A stretch of DNA of 64,000 nucleotides from Brassica napus. Its lineage: Eukaryota > Streptophyta > Magnoliopsida > Brassicales > Brassicaceae. Numbering within the stretch: the stretch's first letter is position 1; the number at the start of each line of letters is the position of its first letter. Shown here piece by piece: positions 26,069 through 36,724 of this stretch. Where the stretch lies: positions 1 to 64,000 of the forward strand of contig NW_026015118.1 of the NCBI RefSeq assembly GCF_020379485.1. The letters run 5' to 3'. The notes under the pieces are model-generated. The model saw only the letters and a list, made by a program, of their open reading frames with translations. It was not told the origin of the DNA and did not search any database. The translations under genes were made by a program, and so were the position numbers.

Positions 26069-27355
26069 CTAGCCCTTAGGCGAGAGATCAATGAGTCCTA
26101 ACCTGATGTGTATGGACTCCATTGTCTTTTGCCTTGCTGCCTTTGTGAACACATCTGCTAACTGATCCTCACTCCGAGTATAACAAGGTAGAATCACCCC
26201 AAGAATCATCATCTGCCTCACCTTGTGACAATCAACCTCAATGTGCTTTGTTCTCTCATGGAACACAGAATTAGATGCAATGTGGATAGCTGCTTGATTA
26301 TCACAATGCATTGTCATTGGCGTTGCTTGAATAATCTCCAGATGCTTCAAAATCCCTTTTATCCACACTAGCTCATTTGTAAGCTTCAGCATTGCTCTAT
26401 ACTCGGCCTCAGCACTGGAACAAGACACTACCTTCTGCTTCTTACTCTTCCAAGTGACCAAGTTACCACCAATGAATGTACAATAGCCTGTGGTTGATCT
26501 TCTATCTGCTCGGTCCCCAGCCCAATCTGCATCACAGTAGCCTACAACCTCAGTACTCTTGTTACATCCCATCCATACTCCAAGACCAGTAGTTCCATTC
26601 AGATACATCAAGATCCTTTCCACCATCCGCCAGTGGTGCTCCTTAGGAACTTGCATGTGTTGACTGACTTGATTCACCGCAAAGCACACATCAGGTCTAG
26701 TAATGGTAAGATAAATCAACTTCCCCACTAGCTTCCTATAAAGCTTAGGATCATGGAATGGCTTGCTATCCTCAATCTCCCCCTCACGTGGAACCTTGTA
26801 ACCATCCTCCATTGGCATCTTGGCTGTCTTTCCTCCATAGGCATCTGCTCCCTTCAATAGATCAATCACATACTTCCTTTGAGACATAAACAATCCTTCC
26901 TTTGATCTGCATATCTCAATCCCAAGAAAATACTTCATTTCCCCCAAGTCTTTAATCTCAAAGCTTGCCTTGAGATACTCCTTTGTAGCCTTGATGCCTT
27001 CCTTATCACTGCCTGTGATGATGATATCATCCACATACACAAGCAATACCACAATACCAGATGAGGTGGTTAGGGTAAAGAGAGTGTGATCCAATTCTGA
27101 CTTTCTGAACCCTCTCCCATTCAGTGTAGTACTCAACTTGTTGTACCACGCCCTTGGAGACTGCTTGAGACCATAGATAGCTTTCCTCAACCTCAACACA
27201 TTACCCTTCTTTACTAGATGTTCAAGACCTGGTGGTGGATGCATGTATACTTCATCTTCCAACTCTCCTTGAAGGAATGCATTCTTCACATCCATTTGCC
27301 ACAAATCCCACTCAAGATTCACAGCTAAAGATAATACAATCCTGATAGTATGAAG
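26069..27355 (-). pseudogene. Cop2-a gag-pol, 3' part (RT and RNase H)
   Basis: The C-terminal part of the Cop2-a polyprotein has the RT catalytic motifs (WQMDVKNAF and YVDD) and RNase H with CDADW, SSAEAEY and HCDNQAA, ending at a TGA/TAG-type stop at 26,069. It is open throughout and nearly identical to Cop2-b. It is cut from its 5' part (33,006-36,032) by Cop2-b, which inserted in the codons for HTIRIVLS. The two parts sum to 4,314 nt, the same length as intact Cop2-c, so Cop2-b was the only inactivating event seen. Confidence 0.92.
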
Positions 27356-27848
27356 TATTAGATTTGGTGATTTAAAGAGTGATTAAGCCTAATCCGAGAA
27401 TTAAAGAGATTGGAGATTAAGAACAAGAGAGAGACTTAAGAGAGAGAGACTCAAAACTCCATTAATTAATACTGATGAGGGTTTACAAGTATATAAAGAG
27501 AGAGCAACAAGGAATTTCGAAAAGTATAAGCATGTGTAGTCAAAGGACAGGCTGGAACTCCTTTTGAATCACTTGGCTGTGCTTTCTCACATGCTTGCAC
27601 TAGTAGAAAAGCATCCTCTCCTTTCCAGCATCATACAGGCTGTCAAAGTGCTCCCTTATCCTTCCTTATCCTCTTTGGTCGACTTTACTCTCTTCCCTTC
27701 ACTAAGTTACCTTCTCATGCCATCAGATAACTTCCCAAGTTGTTACTGTGGTTAAACTAAAGTTACCACAGTAAAACTCCAAAGTTACTGTCTACTCCAA
27801 CTCTCTTCCTCTCTCAATATATCAACTCTTTATTCTCTCATCTCAACA
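27356..27848 (-). repeat. Cop2-b 3' LTR
   Basis: A 493-bp LTR that differs from 32,508-33,000 at about two places (CCGAG for CTGAG near 27,397, and AAAAGT for AAATGT near 27,520). Confidence 0.92.
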
Positions 27849-27863
27849 CTCCCCCTCAAGCTT
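27849..27863 (-). other. Polypurine tract, Cop2-b
   Basis: AAGCTTGAGGGGGAG on the - strand abuts the 3' LTR. Confidence 0.87.
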
Positions 27864-27997
27864 GACCATGTGGAACAAGTCAAGCTTGGAAGGACCATGA
27901 GATCTCCCTCATTAAAACCTCATTAAAGAAAACCCATTGGGACAAAACCTTAATGAGGAAAAAGAGTAGAGATCACATGATCAGGAGAGTGTATAGA

Positions 27998-30900
27998 CTA
28001 GCCCTTAGGCGAGAGATCAATGAGTCCTAACCTGATGTGTATGGACTCCATTGTCTTTTGCCTTGCTGCCTTTGTGAACACATCTGCTAACTGATCCTCA
28101 CTCCGAGTATAACAAGGTAGAATCACCCCAAGAATCATCATCTGCCTCACCTTGTGACAATCAACCTCAATGTGCTTTGTTCTCTCATGGAACACAGAGT
28201 TAGATGCAATGTGGATAGCTGCTTGATTATCACAATGCATTGTCATTGGCGTTGCTTGAATAATCTCCAGATGCTTCAAAATCCCTTTTATCCACACTAG
28301 CTCATTTGTAAGCTTCAGCATTGCTCTATACTCGGCCTCAGCACTGGAACAAGACACTACCTTCTGCTTCTTACTCTTCCAAGTGACCAAGTTACCACCA
28401 ATGAATGTACAATAGCCTGTGGTTGATCTTCTATCTGCTCGGTCCCCAGCCCAATCTGCATCACAGTAGCCTACAACCTCAGTACTCTTGTTACATCCCA
28501 TCCATACTCCAAGACCAGTAGTTCCATTCAGATACATCAAGATCCTTTCCACCATCCGCCAGTGGTGCTCCTTAGGAACTTGCATGTGTTGACTGACTTG
28601 ATTCACCGCAAAGCACACATCAGGTCTAGTAATGGTAAGATAAATCAACTTCCCCACTAGCTTCCTATACAGCTTAGGATCATGGAATGGCTTGCTATCC
28701 TCAATCTCCCCCTCACGTGGAACCTTGTAACCATCCTCCATTGGCATCTTGGCTGTCTTTCCTCCATAGGCATCTGCTCCCTTCAATAGATCAATCACAT
28801 ACTTCCTTTGAGACATAAACAATCCTTCCTTTGATCTGCATATCTCAATCCCAAGAAAATACTTCATTTCCCCCAAGTCTTTAATCTCAAAGCTTGCCTT
28901 GAGATACTCCTTTGTAGCCTTGATGCCTTCCTTATCACTGCCTGTGATGATGATATCATCCACATACACAAGCAATACCACAATACCAGATGAGGTGGTT
29001 AAGGTAAAGAGAGTGTGATCCAATTCTGACTTTCTGAACCCTCTCCCATTCAGTGTAGTAAACTTGTTGTACCACGCCCTTGGAGACTGCTTGAGACCAT
29101 AGATAGCTTTCCTCAACCTCAACACATTACCCTTCTTTACTAGATGTTCAAGACCTGGTGGTGGATGCATGTATACTTCATCTTCCAACTCTCCTTGAAG
29201 GAATGCATTCTTCACATCCATTTGCCACAAATCCCACTCAAGATTCACAGCTAAAGATAATACAATCCTGATAGTATGAAGTTTAGCCACAGGAGCAAAG
29301 GTCTCAACATAGTCCTCACCATATGTCTGAGTAAATCCTCTTGCCACCAACCTAGACTTGCGCCTCTCTATTCTTCCATCAGGATGAAACTTGATTGTGA
29401 ACACCCATTTACTAGTCACTGCCTTCTTCCCTTTAGGCAGCTCACTCTCATACCATGTTTCATTCTTAATCATGGCTCCGGACTCATCAGCAACTGAATC
29501 TCTCCACTCCTTTAAAGCCATAGCTTCTTCATATGTCCTTGGAATATAGCTCTCATCCAAGCTTACTGTGAAGGCTGTATGCTCGTCCGGAAACTCTGCA
29601 AAGGAACACATAGCTTGAGAAGGATGCTCCACAGCCTGGGCATTGTAGTACACTCTCGTGTTTACCCAGTTGGAAGCATCTCTCTTCACCCTTGTGCTCC
29701 TCCTTAGCTCCTGAACTTGTTCTTCTTGTGGCTCTTGCCCATCTTCACTTGATTGAGCACCACTCTCATTTGACCCATCAGGATCTACTTCCCAATCTCC
29801 ACTAGACTGAGTACCACTCTCATCTGAGCCAGTAGACTCTCTTTGCCCATCTCCACTAGACTGAGCACCACTCTCTACTTCCTGTGTCACCTCTTGATTA
29901 TGCTGGCCTGAATCTTCTTGATTGTGCACTTGCTCATGAGATTCAGTTCCATTCCCCCTCTCATGATCAAGAGGAGTTGTTCTTTCAGCTTCACTAGTAG
30001 GATTGGAAGACTCTCTTCTTCCAGATTCCTGATCCTGGGATAACCCTATCCCTAGCTTCTCCAACAGCACCCTCAGTGTTGTTGCTCTATCAGATGGAGC
30101 TTGAGACAAATCCTTCAGATTTTCCCACTCCTTTTCTTCATAATACCCTTTGGATTCAATAAACTTCACTTCTCTAGATACCATCACTCTCCTTGCTTCA
30201 GGATCATAGCACTTGTATCCCTTCTGAGTGATAGAGTATCCAATAAACATTGCCTTAGTACTCTTTGCCTCCAGCTTGTTTCTCTGTTCTCCTGGAGTCA
30301 TGACATAGCATACACACCCAAATACTCGTAGGTGATCAATAAAAGGCTTGCTCTTATTCAGCACCTCAAATGGAGACAGATTCTTCAGTATCTTGGTTGG
30401 GACCCGGTTGATGAGGTAGCAAGCAGTCTGAACAGCATCTCCCCAAAATCTTTTTGGGACATTTGCATGAAACATCATCGACCTAGCAACCTCCATCAAG
30501 TGCCTATTCTTCCTCTCAGCTACACCATTCTGCTGTGGTGTGTAGGGACAACTGGTCTGATGCACAATCCCATGCTTGGCTAGATGACTCTTGAAGGCAT
30601 TGCTGATGTATTCACCTCCGTTGTCTGATCTCAGTACCTTCACAGTAGCATTGTATTGATTAGATACATATGCTTGGAAGTTCATAAACGCTTCTAGCAC
30701 CTTATCTTTAGATGGAAGCAATGTGAGCCATGTATACTTAGACTTCTCATCAATGAATGTCACAAAGTATTTATGGCTGTCTCTAGACATGCATGGAGCG
30801 GTCCACACATCCGAGTGAACTAGATCAAAGCAATGCTCATAAGTAGTCTTAGATGTTGGGAAAACAGTCCTACAATGCTTTCCTAATATGCATGCTTCAC

Positions 30901-32308
30901 AATCCAAGTGATTGAATGACATATTAGGGATTATCAATTCAATGGCACGAGCATGAGGATGTCCTAATCTAGCATGCCAAGTAATACTATCAATCTTCTC
31001 AGCAGTACTACTCAAGCAAATAGAATCAAAGGGATTAGAGGTCTTAGCCAAGTCGAGGTGGTATAGCTGATTTTTGCTGTCTCCTCTGCCAATGACTCTC
31101 CCAGTCTTCAAATCTTGAAACTCAACTTCATCAGGTCTGAATACTACTTGACAATCAAGATCAATGGTAGCTTTCTTCACAGATAATAGATTTGAAGTGA
31201 ACTGAGGCATGTAGAAGGCAGCCGTGTCCTTCTCAAACAGTTTGAGCTTTCCCACTCCTTCTATTGGGATCATAGCACCATTAGCTATCCTAACACTCCC
31301 TGTTGCAGCCTTGATCTCACTTATAAGCCTCCTATCACTGATCATATGATGACTTGCTCCAGAATCAATCACCATGGGTTTAGAAGCTCCGGATTGTATA
31401 GCATGCTTCTTGCTTGCTGCTAAGGCTTGTACATGTTCCATGAACACTCTCCATTCCTTCCTGGTGATGCGATCATCAGCTCCACTCCCTTTCTCCTGCT
31501 CTCTTAACACCCCACTGTCTTCTACTGATTCCCCCATGTAGGCTGAGTAAGAACACTCTCCCACAACTCTCTTTCTACCCTTTCCTATGTTGATAGAAGC
31601 TTTGGATAGCATTCTGCACCTTCTCTTCTTCCGGAAGCCCTCACTCCTACTCCCGGTTAGCCTCCATGAGCCCTCACTCCTACTCATGGTTAGCTTCTGG
31701 AAGCTCTCACTCCTACTCCCAGTTGGCTTCCATGAGCTCTCACTCCTACTCATGGTTAGCCTCTCATCATCTCTCATTATCTCATACGCCCTTCTTATAA
31801 GCCCACAAATCTCTTCCATTTCCGGAAGCTGTTCCCCTCTTAGAACCATCTCTACCAGCCACCCATATGATGACTCCATGCTCGCCAAGAGCTTCAAGAC
31901 CGTCTCTTGCTCTTGTGTAGCATCCCCATCCACATGGGATCTCAACCCTTGTAGTTCAACCCACAAATGTTGTAGCTTCCTCACATGGTTATTGAACTCT
32001 TCTCTTCCTGGTTTACCTCCACTAATCACCTTCTTGACTTCATACACTCTCCTAAGACTGATCTTGTTCTCATAAACATCTTCAATCTTCTCAAGCAGTG
32101 TACTTTCTTCAAGACTAAAGCAATTTCCACTTGTTTCTCTTGCTGTCTGATCTTTCTCAGCAGCTTTACCCTTCAAAGACTCTTCCTTCTCATGGTTTCT
32201 CCAAACTCCACACCTCTTCAGAGTCGTTTTCATTTGTGAGAACCACCCCCACTCATTCCCTCTCTCTTCCTTCTCTTCACGCCTTGCTGAACCACAAGCT
32301 AGACCCAT
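27998..32308 (-). CDS. Cop2-b Gag-Pol polyprotein, 1,436 aa
   Basis: A single uninterrupted Copia polyprotein. Gag is residues 1 to about 250. Its C-terminal part has no CCHC zinc knuckle, but four 11-residue repeats with SRSE (about 184-227) followed by a basic stretch (KKRRCRMLSK...KGRKR). Protease DSGA is at about 315-318. Integrase has H445, H450, C470, C473 and D500, D562, E598 (D,D35E). A low-complexity Q/E/S/G linker spans about 755-865. RT has D1031 and YVDD near 1,116. RNase H has D1284, E1325 and D1361. One codon is missing relative to Cop2-c, at NKF-TT for NKLSTT (about 1,082). The start at MGLACGS is the first Met of the frame; the Gag N-terminus is unlike Cop3. Expected to reverse-transcribe and integrate its own RNA. 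Confidence 0.95.
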   Translation of the reverse strand: MGLACGSARREEKEERGNEWGWFSQMKTTLKRCGVWRNHEKEESLKGKAAEKDQTARETSGNCFSLEESTLLEKIEDVYENKISLRRVYEVKKVISGGKPGREEFNNHVRKLQHLWVELQGLRSHVDGDATQEQETVLKLLASMESSYGWLVEMVLRGEQLPEMEEICGLIRRAYEIMRDDERLTMSRSESSWKPTGSRSESFQKLTMSRSEGSWRLTGSRSEGFRKKRRCRMLSKASINIGKGRKRVVGECSYSAYMGESVEDSGVLREQEKGSGADDRITRKEWRVFMEHVQALAASKKHAIQSGASKPMVIDSGASHHMISDRRLISEIKAATGSVRIANGAMIPIEGVGKLKLFEKDTAAFYMPQFTSNLLSVKKATIDLDCQVVFRPDEVEFQDLKTGRVIGRGDSKNQLYHLDLAKTSNPFDSICLSSTAEKIDSITWHARLGHPHARAIELIIPNMSFNHLDCEACILGKHCRTVFPTSKTTYEHCFDLVHSDVWTAPCMSRDSHKYFVTFIDEKSKYTWLTLLPSKDKVLEAFMNFQAYVSNQYNATVKVLRSDNGGEYISNAFKSHLAKHGIVHQTSCPYTPQQNGVAERKNRHLMEVARSMMFHANVPKRFWGDAVQTACYLINRVPTKILKNLSPFEVLNKSKPFIDHLRVFGCVCYVMTPGEQRNKLEAKSTKAMFIGYSITQKGYKCYDPEARRVMVSREVKFIESKGYYEEKEWENLKDLSQAPSDRATTLRVLLEKLGIGLSQDQESGRRESSNPTSEAERTTPLDHERGNGTESHEQVHNQEDSGQHNQEVTQEVESGAQSSGDGQRESTGSDESGTQSSGDWEVDPDGSNESGAQSSEDGQEPQEEQVQELRRSTRVKRDASNWVNTRVYYNAQAVEHPSQAMCSFAEFPDEHTAFTVSLDESYIPRTYEEAMALKEWRDSVADESGAMIKNETWYESELPKGKKAVTSKWVFTIKFHPDGRIERRKSRLVARGFTQTYGEDYVETFAPVAKLHTIRIVLSLAVNLEWDLWQMDVKNAFLQGELEDEVYMHPPPGLEHLVKKGNVLRLRKAIYGLKQSPRAWYNKFTTLNGRGFRKSELDHTLFTLTTSSGIVVLLVYVDDIIITGSDKEGIKATKEYLKASFEIKDLGEMKYFLGIEICRSKEGLFMSQRKYVIDLLKGADAYGGKTAKMPMEDGYKVPREGEIEDSKPFHDPKLYRKLVGKLIYLTITRPDVCFAVNQVSQHMQVPKEHHWRMVERILMYLNGTTGLGVWMGCNKSTEVVGYCDADWAGDRADRRSTTGYCTFIGGNLVTWKSKKQKVVSCSSAEAEYRAMLKLTNELVWIKGILKHLEIIQATPMTMHCDNQAAIHIASNSVFHERTKHIEVDCHKVRQMMILGVILPCYTRSEDQLADVFTKAARQKTMESIHIRLGLIDLSPKG

Positions 32309-32413
32309 CTTCTGACCTTGTCAAACACCTAAAGGGACTCCCTTGAAGCTGACTCTCCAAAAGAAACACCAACAGACACAAACTTGACTTTTAAAGGATC
32401 TAGCTCTTGAAAA

Positions 32414-32455
32414 ACTCAAGAACTCTCAAGAACACTCAAGAACACTCAAGAACAT
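32414..32455 (-). repeat. Leader minisatellite, Cop2-b
   Basis: About four copies of a roughly 10-bp unit (AGTGTTCTTG on the - strand) in the 5' leader. Equivalent tracts lie at 36,137-36,180 (Cop2-a), 55,529-55,573 (Cop2-c) and 56,286-56,336 (Cop1-b). Confidence 0.78.
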
Positions 32456-32489
32456 TTAGAAAAACGAAATCACTCTCTCCTTTTAAAGG

Positions 32490-32507
32490 AACCTGGCTCT
32501 GATACCA
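32490..32507 (-). other. Primer binding site, Cop2-b
   Basis: An 18-nt match to the 3' end of initiator-Met tRNA, directly next to the 5' LTR. Confidence 0.93.
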
Positions 32508-33000
32508 TATTAGATTTGGTGATTTAAAGAGTGATTAAGCCTAATCTGAGAATTAAAGAGATTGGAGATTAAGAACAAGAGAGAGACTTAAGAGAGAGAG
32601 ACTCAAAACTCCATTAATTAATACTGATGAGGGTTTACAAGTATATAAAGAGAGAGCAACAAGGAATTTCGAAATGTATAAGCATGTGTAGTCAAAGGAC
32701 AGGCTGGAACTCCTTTTGAATCACTTGGCTGTGCTTTCTCACATGCTTGCACTAGTAGAAAAGCATCCTCTCCTTTCCAGCATCATACAGGCTGTCAAAG
32801 TGCTCCCTTATCCTTCCTTATCCTCTTTGGTCGACTTTACTCTCTTCCCTTCACTAAGTTACCTTCTCATGCCATCAGATAACTTCCCAAGTTGTTACTG
32901 TGGTTAAACTAAAGTTACCACAGTAAAACTCCAAAGTTACTGTCTACTCCAACTCTCTTCCTCTCTCAATATATCAACTCTTTATTCTCTCATCTCAACA
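32508..33000 (-). repeat. Cop2-b 5' LTR
   Basis: A 493-bp LTR. In the transcribed (-) direction a W-box core TTGACT (complement at 32,690-32,695) lies about 45 bp before a TATA-like TTTATATAC (32,641-32,648). Confidence 0.92.
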
Positions 33001-33005
33001 TGAAG

Positions 33006-36000
33006 TTTAGCCACAGGAGCAAAGGTCTCAACATAGTCCTCACCATATGTCTGAGTAAATCCTCTTGCCACCAACCTAGACTTGCGCCTCTCTATTCTTC
33101 CATCAGGATGAAACTTGATTGTGAACACCCATTTACTAGTCACTGCCTTCTTCCCTTTAGGCAGCTCACTCTCATACCATGTTTCATTCTTAATCATGGC
33201 TCCGGACTCATCAGCAACTGAATCTCTCCACTCCTTTAAAGCCATAGCTTCTTCATATGTCCTTGGAATATAGCTCTCATCCAAGCTTACTGTGAAGGCT
33301 ATATGCTCGTCCGGAAACTCTGCAAAGGAACACATAGCTTGAGAAGGATGCTCCACAGCCTGGGCATTGTAGTACACTCTCGTGTTTACCCAGTTGGAAG
33401 CATCTCTTTTCACCCTTGTGCTCCTCCTTAGCTCCTGAACTTGTTCTTCTTGTGTTTCTTGCCTATCTTCACTTGATTGAGCACCACTCTCATTTGACCC
33501 ATCAGGATCTACTTCCCAATCTCCACTAGACTGAGTACCACTCTCATCTGAGCCAGTAGACTCTCTTTGCCCATCTCCACTAGACTGAGCACCACTCTCT
33601 ACTTCCTGTGTCACCTCTTGATTATGCTGGCCTGAATCTTCTTGATTGTGCACTTGCTCATGAGATTCAGTTCCATTCCCCCTCTCATGATCAAGAGGAG
33701 TTGTTCTTTCAGCTTCACTAGTAGGATTGGAAGACTCTCTTCTTCCAGATTCCTGATCCTGGGATAACCCTATCCCTAGCTTCTCCAACAGCACCCTCAG
33801 TGTTGTTGCTCTATCAGATGGAGCTTGAGACAAATCCTTCAGATTTTCCCACTCCTTTTCTTCATAATACCCTTTGGATTCAATAAACTTCACTTCTCTA
33901 GATACCATCACTCTCCTTGCTTCAGGATCATAGCACTTGTATCCCTTCTGAGTGATAGAGTATCCAATAAACATTGCCTTAGTACTCTTTGCCTCCAGCT
34001 TGTTTCTCTGTTCTCCTGGAGTCATGACATAGCATACACACCCAAATACTCGTAGGTGATCAATAAAAGGCTTGCTCTTATTCAGCACCTCAAATGGAGA
34101 CAGATTCTTCAGTATCTTGGTTGGGACCCGGTTGATGAGGTAGCAAGCAGTCTGAACAGCATCTCCCCAAAATCTTTTTGGGACATTTGCATGAAACATC
34201 ATCGACCTAGCAACCTCCATCAAGTGCCTATTCTTCCTCTCAGCTACACCATTCTGCTGTGGTGTGTAGGGACAACTGGTCTGATGCACAATCCCATGCT
34301 TGGCTAGATGACTCTTGAAGGCATTGCTGATGTATTCACCTCCGTTGTCTGATCTCAGTACCTTCACAGTAGCATTGTATTGATTAGATACATATGCTTG
34401 GAAGTTCATAAACGCTTCTAGCACCTTATCTTTAGATGGAAGCAATGTGAGCCATGTATACTTAGACTTCTTATCAATGAATGTCACAAAGTATTTATGG
34501 CTGTCTCTAGACATGCATGGAGCGGTCCACACATCCGAGTGAACTAGATCAAAGCAATGCTCATAAGTAGTCTTAGATGTTGGGAAAACAGTCCTACAAT
34601 GCTTTCCTAATATGCATGCTTCACAATCCAAGTGATTGAATGACATATTAGGGATTATCAATTCAATGGCACGAGCATGAGGATGTCCTAATCTAGCATG
34701 CCAAGTAATACTATCAATCTTCTCAGCAGTACTACTCAAGCAAATAGAATCAAAGGGATTAGAGGTCTTAGCCAAGTCGAGGTGGTATAGCTGATTTTTG
34801 CTGTCTCCTCTGCCAATGACTCTCCCAGTCTTCAAATCTTGAAACTCAACTTCATCAGGTCTGAATACTACTTGACAATCAAGATCAATGGTAGCTTTCT
34901 TCACAGATAATAGATTTGAAGTGAACAGAGGCATGTAGAAGGCAGCCGTGTCCTTCTCAAACAGTTTGAGCTTTCCCACTCCTTCTATTGGGATCATAGC
35001 ACCATTAGCTATCCTAACACTCCCTGTTGCAGCCTTGATCTCACTTATAAGCCTCCTATCACTGATCATATGATGACTTGCTCCAGAATCAATCACCATG
35101 GGTTTAGAAGCTCCGGATTGTATAGCATGCTTCTTGCTTGCTGTTAAGGCTTGTACATGTTCCATGAACACTCTCCATTCCTTCCTGGTGATGCGATCAT
35201 CAGCTCCACTCCCTTTCTCCTGCTCTCTTAACACCCCACTGTCTTCTACTGATTCCCCCATGTAGGCTGAGTAAGAACACTCTCCCACAACTCTCTTTCT
35301 ACCCTTTCCTATGTTGATAGAAGCTTTGGATAGCATTCTGCACCTTCTCTTCTTCCGGAAGCCCTCACTCCTACTCCCGGTTAGCCTCCATGAGCCCTCA
35401 CTCCTACTCATGGTTAGCTTCTGGAAGCTCTCACTCCTACTCCCAGTTGGCTTCCATGAGCTCTCACTCCTACTCATGGTTAGCCTCTCATCATCTCTCA
35501 TTATCTCATACGCCCTTCTTATAAGCCCACAAATCTCTTCCATTTCCGGAAGCTGTTCCCCTCTTAGAACCATCTCTACCAGCCACCCATATGATGACTC
35601 CATGCTCGCCAAGAGCTTCAAGACCGTCTCTTGCTCTTGTGTAGTATCCCCATCCACATGGGATCTCAACCCTTGTAGTTCAACCCACAAATGTTGTAGC
35701 TTCCTCACATGGTTATTGAACTCTTCTCTTCCTGGTTTACCTCCACTAATCACCTTCTTGACTTCATACACTCTCCTAAGACTGATCTTGTTCTCATAAA
35801 CATCTTCAATCTTCTCAAGCAGTGTACTTTCTTCAAGACTAAAGCAATTTCCACTTGTTTCTCTTGCTGTCTGATCTTTCTCAGCAGCTTTACCCTTCAA
35901 AGACTCTTCCTTCTCATGGTTTCTCCAAACTCCACACCTCTTCAGAGTCGTTTTCATTTGTGAGAACCACCCCCACTCATTCCCTCTCTCTTCCTTCTCT

Positions 36001-36032
36001 TCACGCCTTGCTGAACCACAAGCTAGACCCAT
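33006..36032 (-). pseudogene. Cop2-a gag-pol, 5' part (Gag to RT start)
   Basis: This is the N-terminal 1,009 or so residues of the Cop2-a polyprotein. It has knuckle-less Gag with the four SRSE repeats, protease DSGA, integrase with HHCC and D,D35E, the acidic linker and the first RT residues ([21 protein letters not shown]). The frame then runs into the Cop2-b LTR and stops after a few foreign residues. Individual changes from the family include MPLFTSN for MPQFTSN and FIDKKSK for FIDEKSK. It could still be translated as Gag-protease-integrase, but without RT. Confidence 0.92.
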
Positions 36033-36214
36033 CTTCTGACCTTGTCAAACACCTAAAGGGACTCCCTTGAAGCTGACTCTCCAAAAGAAACACCAACAGA
36101 CACAAACTTGACTTTTAAAGGATCTAGCTGTTGAAAAACCTCAAGAACTCTCAAGAACACTCAAGAACACTCAAGAACATTTAGAAAAACGAAATCACTC
36201 TCTCCTTTTAAAGG

Positions 36215-36232
36215 AACCTGGCTCTGATACCA
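36215..36232 (-). other. Primer binding site, Cop2-a
   Basis: An 18-nt initiator-Met tRNA match adjoining the 5' LTR. Confidence 0.93.
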
Positions 36233-36724
36233 TATTAGATTTGGTGATTAAAGAGTGATTAAGCCTAATCTGAGAATTAAAGAGATTGGAGATTAAGAAC
36301 AAGAGAGAGACTTAAGAGAGAGAGACTCAAAACTCCATTAATTAATACTGATGAGGGTTTACAAGTATATAAAGAGAGAGCAACAAGTAATTTCGAAATG
36401 TATAAGCATGTGTAGTCAAAGGACAGGCTGGAACTCCTTTTGAATCACTTGGCTGTGCTTTCTCACATGCTTGCACTAGTAGAAAAGCATCCTCTCCTTT
36501 CCAGCATCATACAGGCTGTCAAACTGCTCCCTTATCCTTCCTTATCCTCTTTGGTCGAGTTTACTCTCTTCTCTTCACTAAGTTACCTTCTCATCTCATC
36601 AGATAACTTCCCAAGTAGTTACTGTGGTTAAACTAAAGTTACCACAGTAAAACTCCAAAGTTACTGTCTGCTCCAACTCTCTTCCCCTCTCAATATATCA
36701 ACTCTTTATTCTCTCATCTCAACA
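36233..36724 (-). repeat. Cop2-a 5' LTR
   Basis: A 492-bp LTR, identical by eye to 25,428-25,919. It joins Cop1-b at the target-site copy CCAAG (36,725-36,729). Confidence 0.92.

Larger units (their letters stand above)
27356..33000 (-). mobile_element. Cop2-b, complete Ty1/Copia element with intact gag-pol
   Basis: A 5,645-bp element inside Cop2-a, flanked by the 5-bp duplication TGAAG (27,351-27,355 and 33,001-33,005). It has 493-bp LTRs with about two differences, an intact primer site and polypurine tract, and a single open gag-pol of 1,436 codons. A member of a family inserted into another copy of the same family, in the same orientation. It appears competent for transposition on sequence grounds. 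Confidence 0.95.
25428..36724 (-). mobile_element. Cop2-a, Ty1/Copia element, interrupted by Cop2-b
   Basis: It has 492-bp LTRs at both ends that look identical by eye, a primer site, a polypurine tract and a gag-pol frame split only by Cop2-b. It inserted into the RT region of Cop1-b: CCAAG follows at 36,725-36,729, and the matching CTTGG is found in the inverted patch at 24,717-24,721. Without Cop2-b the element would be about 5.65 kb. It carries LTR variants (for example CAAACTGCTCCC) that separate it from Cop2-b and Cop2-c. Confidence 0.93.

Noticed and set aside
27564..27755. Recurrent 63-codon frame (MNHLAVLSHM...) on the + strand in several places
   Set aside because: It is the antisense of the Cop1/Cop2 LTR and recurs only because the LTR recurs.
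31587..32346. Leu/Ser-rich + strand frames opposite Cop2 gag
   Set aside because: They are shadows of the SRSE-repeat coding strand, with no homology of their own.
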